Source of the DNA: DATKWF01 sp035529715 | Lineage (GTDB): Bacteria; Chloroflexota; Dehalococcoidia; Dehalococcoidales; RBG-16-60-22 | Assembly: GCA_035529715.1 (NCBI GenBank) | Contig: DATKWF010000109.1 | Location: 1-17,798 of the forward strand | Direction of reading: 5' to 3' | DNA: 17,798 nt | Shown: positions 14,801 to 17,798 of the stretch, piece after piece | How the letters are laid out: every line of letters starts with the position of its first letter | Position numbering within the stretch: the first letter of the stretch is position 1 | Position numbers and translations under genes: made by a program | Notes under the pieces: generated by a model | The model's input: only the letters and a program-made list of their open reading frames with translations | Told to the model about the DNA's origin: nothing | Databases searched by the model: none

Positions 14801-15583
14801 GGGCAACTCTCCCGGACGCACTTTTTTGTAGATATCAAGCAAAGCCTGTGACTCATCCCTTATCAACGGCTCACGCTCGGTGGTTGACTTGATAAATTGG
14901 TGCTCTGGGGAATTATCTTCTTCGGAGAACATGCTGAGCAGCTGCTCATCACTGCCGTAGCCAATAGCACGTAACAGTGTGGTGATGGGAATCTTGCGTT
15001 TGCCGTCTATCTTGGCTGAGATTACGTTGCGGTTGCTGGTCTCAAATTCAAGCCAGGCACCGCGAGTGGGAATTAGTTTGGCGAAGCATAATTCACGGCC
15101 GGTGGAGGCATCCTCCTCGGCAGTGAAATAGACACCCGGGGAGCGCAGCAATTGGCTGACCACTACCCGTTCGGCGCCACTGGTAATGAAGGTGCCTTTG
15201 GCGGTCATCAGGGGAATGTCACCGAAGAACAGGTCTTGCTCCTTGATTTCTCCGGTCTCCTTTATTAACAGCCGTACCCTGACATAAAGAGGAACCGAAT
15301 AGGTTAAGTTTCGTTCACGGCACTCTTTCTCGGAGTGGCCGGAACGCGGTTCGCGGAACTCGTAAGATACGAAGCTGAGCTCCAGTTTGTTGCTGGTGAA
15401 GTCCCTGATCGGGGATGCTTCCTCCAGCAATTGCTGTAGTCCGTTTTCATGGAACCGCTGAAACGAGTCTAATTGGACTTTAATCAGGTTGGGTACACCT
15501 AGTATCTGGGGTAATTTAGCGTAAGACTTTCTGGGAAAAGGGATGGCACTCTGGGTGCCCTCGGCTGATGACGCAAAAACCAT
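11831..15583 (-). CDS. rpoB: DNA-directed RNA polymerase subunit beta (RpoB)
   Basis: 1250 residues from the ATG at 15583; GAGGAG (15600-15595) lies 11 bases upstream. A GTG at 15592 is in frame but only two bases from that site, so the ATG is preferred. Landmarks: [20 protein letters not shown] near the start, the rifampicin-binding cluster at about 392-424 ([20 protein letters not shown] and [11 protein letters not shown]), [20 protein letters not shown] just after, and the C-terminal clamp region [20 protein letters not shown]. The residues whose mutation commonly gives rifampicin resistance (Asp401, His411 and Ser416, matching E. coli 516, 526 and 531) are wild type. There is no large lineage insertion. 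The tail after [14 protein letters not shown] is acidic and poorly conserved. It heads the rpoB-rpoC operon with its own strong promoter. Confidence 0.98.
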   Translation of the reverse strand: [1250 protein letters not shown]

Positions 15584-15719
15584 ATCTAACACTACTCCTC
15601 AAGCAAAGAAACGAAATTTTTATACTACTACTTCAATTCAGGCATGCGGCTTTAATGAAAGAGGACATATTGCAAAACATATAGTGGGGTGAAATTGTAA
15701 GAGGCATAGTCAAAAGTTA

Positions 15720-15782
15720 ATAATACCACTATCCTGAAAATTTGTCAAGACCTATTTAGGGAATTTATTTAAAATATTTTTA
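15720..15782 (-). promoter_or_regulatory. Strong sigma-70 promoter of rpoBC with AT-rich upstream element
   Basis: On the minus strand: consensus TTGACA at 15748-15743, exactly 17 bases, then TATTAT at 15725-15720. An A/T run (AAAAATATTTTAAATAAATT, about 15780-15761) sits where an UP element would bind the polymerase alpha subunits. Transcription should begin near 15713, giving a leader of about 130 bases before rpoB. Confidence 0.85.
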
Positions 15783-15836
15783 TCTCGTCCCATTGCTCCT
15801 ATTGCAGGGTTGAGAGAGAACCAATCCGGTTATCCT

Positions 15837-15844
15837 GCTATAAT
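15837..15844 (+). promoter_or_regulatory. Possible extended -10 promoter of the NfeD-like gene
   Basis: TGC-TATAAT (TATAAT at 15839-15844) is a perfect extended -10, but no convincing -35 lies 16-18 bases upstream. If used, transcription would begin near 15851, which favours translation from 15867 over 15849. Confidence 0.45.
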
Positions 15845-15866
15845 AGAGATGGAGGAAATCAGGCGG

Positions 15867-16274
15867 ATGATGACGGCCAGGCTGATAATTGCTATCGTTA
15901 GTACCGTGCTGGAGGAAGTTGCGCTGGTGGTGATTTGGCGTTGGGGGCTGCCCCAGCTGGGGGTTCATCTGCCCCTTTATGGTCTTATTGCGGCGATGGT
16001 TGTCTGGGCGGTATATGCAGTTACTACTTTTTGGGTAGTTACCCGGGCTCTGAGGAAGAAAGCGGTGATTGGTCTGCCGACTATGATTGGCGGCAGGGGG
16101 AAGGCGGTGAGCCCGCTGGCGCCGGAAGGACAGGTCATCATTAAGGGCGAGCTCTGGGGGGCGAAGTCAATTGATATAGACATAGATACCCGTGAGGAGG
16201 TTGTGGTGGTGGGGCAGGACGGGCTTAAGTTGATTGTGCGCAGAGTAAACAGCAGACTGCCGGGAATGGAATGA
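15867..16274 (+). CDS. NfeD-like membrane protein (short form)
   Basis: 135 residues from the ATG at 15867, which has GGAGG 11 bases upstream (15851-15855); the frame could start at ATG 15849 or TTG 15810, but neither has a better ribosome site. Two membrane segments (about 4-24 and 35-59) are followed by a basic turn (TRALRKK) and a C-terminal OB-fold-like domain (about 75-127) with the NfeD pattern GRGKAVSPLAPEGQVIIKGE, LWGAK and VVVVGQDGLKLIVRR. NfeD proteins are thought to work with membrane proteases or stomatin/flotillin scaffolds, which are not seen beside it. The gene is divergent from rpoB and converges on ychF with a five-base gap. The fold assignment is by motif and is fairly sure; the partner is unknown. 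Confidence 0.75.
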   Translation: MMTARLIIAIVSTVLEEVALVVIWRWGLPQLGVHLPLYGLIAAMVVWAVYAVTTFWVVTRALRKKAVIGLPTMIGGRGKAVSPLAPEGQVIIKGELWGAKSIDIDIDTREEVVVVGQDGLKLIVRRVNSRLPGME

Positions 16275-16279
16275 TAAGC

Positions 16280-17386
16280 CTATATATTAAAAAGAAAGGT
16301 GATTACATCACCGTCCTGGACTGTATATTCCTTACCCTCCAGTCTTAGTATCCCTTTCTTGCGTGCTTCGGCCAGATTGCCGCACTTGACCAGGTCGTCG
16401 TGACTGATTACCTCGGCGCGAATGAAGCCTCTTTCCATATCGGTATGGATTTTACCGGCGGCTTTGAGGGCACTGGTGCCGCTCGGGATGGACCATGCCT
16501 TAACTTCATTTGAAACTGTGGTGAAGAAAGAAATCAGTCCGAGTAATTCATAGGATTGCTGGATAGCCCGGTCAAGTCCGGACTCCTTTAGCCCGAAGTC
16601 GGCGCGGAATTCTGCCGCCGCCTCGTTATCCAGCTGCGCCAGCTCCATTTCCAGCTTGCCGCAGAGGGTAATAACACGGCATTTTTCCCGGGAATGGCTT
16701 GAGTTTAATTCTGCCTCCAGAGATGCCGCCTCAGGCAGCTGTTCTTCGCCGATGTTGGCCACTATTAACAGTGGTTTGGCGGTGAGGAACTGGTAGCCGC
16801 TGACCGCCTTCGCCTCACTATCGGCTAACTTTAGTTCCCGGATGGGCACTTCCTTCTCCAGGTCAGCCTTAAACTTCATCAAGGTATCTTGCTCATGGAG
16901 AAGACCTTGACGTTCGGGCGGTTTGGCGCCTTTCAATGAGGTATTAATTCTCTCCAGCCTTCTCTCAATAATAGCCAGGTCGGAAAAGGCAAGCTCCAGG
17001 TCCATGGTGGCAATATCTCGCGGCGCGTCAATACTGCCTTCAGCATGGGGGATTCTTTCATCGGGAAAGGCTCGGACGACATTAATGAGAGCATCTACGT
17101 TGCTGAGCTGGGCCAGTAATTCGCCGCCTATAGACTTGTCTTTAGCCAGGCTCTTGACTGAAGCCCCGATATCGGTGTATTTTACCTCGGCCGGGACGAC
17201 ACGTTTCGGTTGCAGCATATCGGCCAGTGTCTTCAGGCGTGGTTCTGGGACCTTGGCGATGCCAAGGTGTGGCGTCAGGCTTTCTGCGGAGTAAGTTCCG
17301 GTGTCAGCCTTACCTTTGGTTAAGGCATTGAAGATGGTTGTCTTACCGCTTTTGGCCAGCCCAATGATGCCAATATCAACACTCAT
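16280..17386 (-). CDS. ychF: YchF/OLA1-family P-loop NTPase with divergent G motifs
   Basis: 368 residues, the usual YchF length. The order is P-loop domain, helical insertion, and a C-terminal TGS domain (about 284-368: FFTTVSNEVKAWSIPSGTSA, then GKIHTDMERGFIRAEVISHD and LRLEGKEYTVQDGDVI), which is highly typical. YchF proteins bind ribosomes, often prefer ATP, and affect stress responses. Differences from the family: G1 reads GLAKSGKT (9-16) rather than GLPNVGKS, and the usual DIAG of G3 reads DIGA (72-75), so the conserved glycine is displaced. The NxxE nucleotide-base motif is kept as NIGE (211-214). ATG at 17386 has only a weak ribosome site; the upstream HEAT-like gene ends 32 bases before, so the pair is probably one operon. 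Confidence 0.9.
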   Translation of the reverse strand: MSVDIGIIGLAKSGKTTIFNALTKGKADTGTYSAESLTPHLGIAKVPEPRLKTLADMLQPKRVVPAEVKYTDIGASVKSLAKDKSIGGELLAQLSNVDALINVVRAFPDERIPHAEGSIDAPRDIATMDLELAFSDLAIIERRLERINTSLKGAKPPERQGLLHEQDTLMKFKADLEKEVPIRELKLADSEAKAVSGYQFLTAKPLLIVANIGEEQLPEAASLEAELNSSHSREKCRVITLCGKLEMELAQLDNEAAAEFRADFGLKESGLDRAIQQSYELLGLISFFTTVSNEVKAWSIPSGTSALKAAGKIHTDMERGFIRAEVISHDDLVKCGNLAEARKKGILRLEGKEYTVQDGDVITFLFNI

Positions 17387-17418
17387 TAGTCTAACCGCAC
17401 TTCTTTCAACTGGGATTA

Positions 17419-17643
17419 TTAAAGGCTAGTCTTTTTTATTATTTCTCTAGCTTTTTTAAGGGCAAGGTCTCTTTCCTTGACCACCAGCCCTTCATCGGCG
17501 GCTAGGTCCAGTAAGGCAAGAAGTGCTTCATGGCTGGCAATGTTGCCGAGTTGTTCGACGGCTTTAGTCCTCAACGCAGGGGGGAGGGTCATGTCAGCGG
17601 CAATATTTGCTAGCTTCTTTAGTTCCTCAGGTTTTTCCGACAT
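17419..17643 (-). CDS. Small HEAT-repeat-like protein, 74 residues
   Basis: 74 residues from the ATG at 17643, with AAGGTGA just upstream; the frame extends eight codons further to 17667, but that would swallow the ribosome site. The sequence is almost wholly helical: MSEKPEELKKLANIAADMTL, then ALRTKAVEQLGNIASHEALL and ALLDLAADEGLVVKERDLAL, resembling one to two HEAT/Armadillo-type helix pairs, with no catalytic motif. Such repeats act as protein-binding scaffolds. It has its own strong promoter and sits immediately upstream of ychF, so a link to YchF is possible but unproven. The HEAT call is from pattern only. Confidence 0.7.
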   Translation of the reverse strand: MSEKPEELKKLANIAADMTLPPALRTKAVEQLGNIASHEALLALLDLAADEGLVVKERDLALKKAREIIKKTSL

Positions 17644-17713
17644 TGTCTCACCTTTTAACACCGGCATTCAGCCGGGACATTACTGAACTGGTTTTTATTC
17701 CACTCTTGGTGCG

Positions 17714-17742
17714 ATTATGTCTTAATAGAGCGCGTTTGTCAA
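17714..17742 (-). promoter_or_regulatory. Sigma-70 promoter of the HEAT-like gene and ychF
   Basis: On the minus strand: TTGACA at 17742-17737, 17 bases, CATAAT at 17719-17714. Transcription would start near 17707, about 64 bases before the ATG at 17643. Confidence 0.8.
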
Positions 17743-17784
17743 TATAGCTCATTTTTTAGGTAACCCACCCCCTTTTTACCCCTC

Positions 17785-17797
17785 CCCTTGACAAGGG
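17785..17797. repeat. Palindromic intergenic repeat, type 1, second copy (cut by the window edge)
   Basis: CCCTT-GAC-AAGGG preceded by C-rich sequence (CCCACCCCC and CCCCTCC) matches the pattern of the element at 6541-6555 in inverted orientation. The remainder lies outside the window. Confidence 0.45.
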
Positions 17798-17798
17798 A

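Noticed and set aside
1..17798. CRISPR array, tRNA, rRNA, insertion sequence or prophage
   Set aside because: No direct-repeat array, cloverleaf, rRNA-like segment, transposase, integrase or phage protein was seen on either strand.

Overview
The window is a stretch of bacterial chromosome of moderate GC content, packed with core information-processing genes. There is no sign of a prophage, transposase, CRISPR array, rRNA or tRNA. The gene set, the compact RpoB, and especially an ECF sigma factor followed by a DUF5667-type membrane protein, a SIMPL-domain lipoprotein and a DUF2680-type exported protein suggest Chloroflexota, most likely class Dehalococcoidia. That assignment is an inference from gene content and protein style; no phylogeny was run. 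Intergenic gaps are short (none over 300 bases). Most starts have a Shine-Dalgarno site, and several sigma-70-type promoters read cleanly.

Layout from left to right: (1) a minus-strand operon yebC-ruvC-ruvA runs off the left edge, with ruvC and ruvA overlapping by ATGA. (2) A divergent plus-strand gene encodes an unrecognised 158-residue membrane-anchored protein; it meets a minus-strand RimI-like acetyltransferase tail to tail, the two stop codons sharing one TTAA. (3) A plus-strand envelope module holds an ECF sigma factor, a single-pass DUF5667-type candidate anti-sigma protein, an intrinsic terminator, a SIMPL (DUF541) lipoprotein, a DUF2680-type secreted protein and a second terminator. 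(4) A long minus-strand block contains, in transcription order, rpoB, rpoC, ruvB and queH, with small palindromic intergenic repeats around ruvB. (5) A short plus-strand NfeD-like membrane protein lies divergent from rpoB. (6) A minus-strand pair, a HEAT-like small protein followed by a divergent YchF-type GTPase/ATPase, has a near-consensus promoter at the right edge.

Functionally, the window combines transcription (RpoB, RpoC, ECF sigma), Holliday-junction processing (RuvA, RuvB, RuvC, with ruvB separated from ruvCA by about 6 kb), tRNA modification (QueH), translation-linked proteins (YebC/TACO1 family, RimI, YchF) and an envelope-sensing cluster. The least explained part is the sigma/DUF5667/SIMPL/DUF2680 module, which has a sequence resembling an ECF autoregulatory promoter (GGGAAAC, 16 bases, CGTT) lying over the predicted rimI promoter. 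Other points of note are a repeated acidic tail on RpoC, altered G motifs in YchF and a dispersed palindromic repeat family. I see no clearly novel defence or mobile system here.
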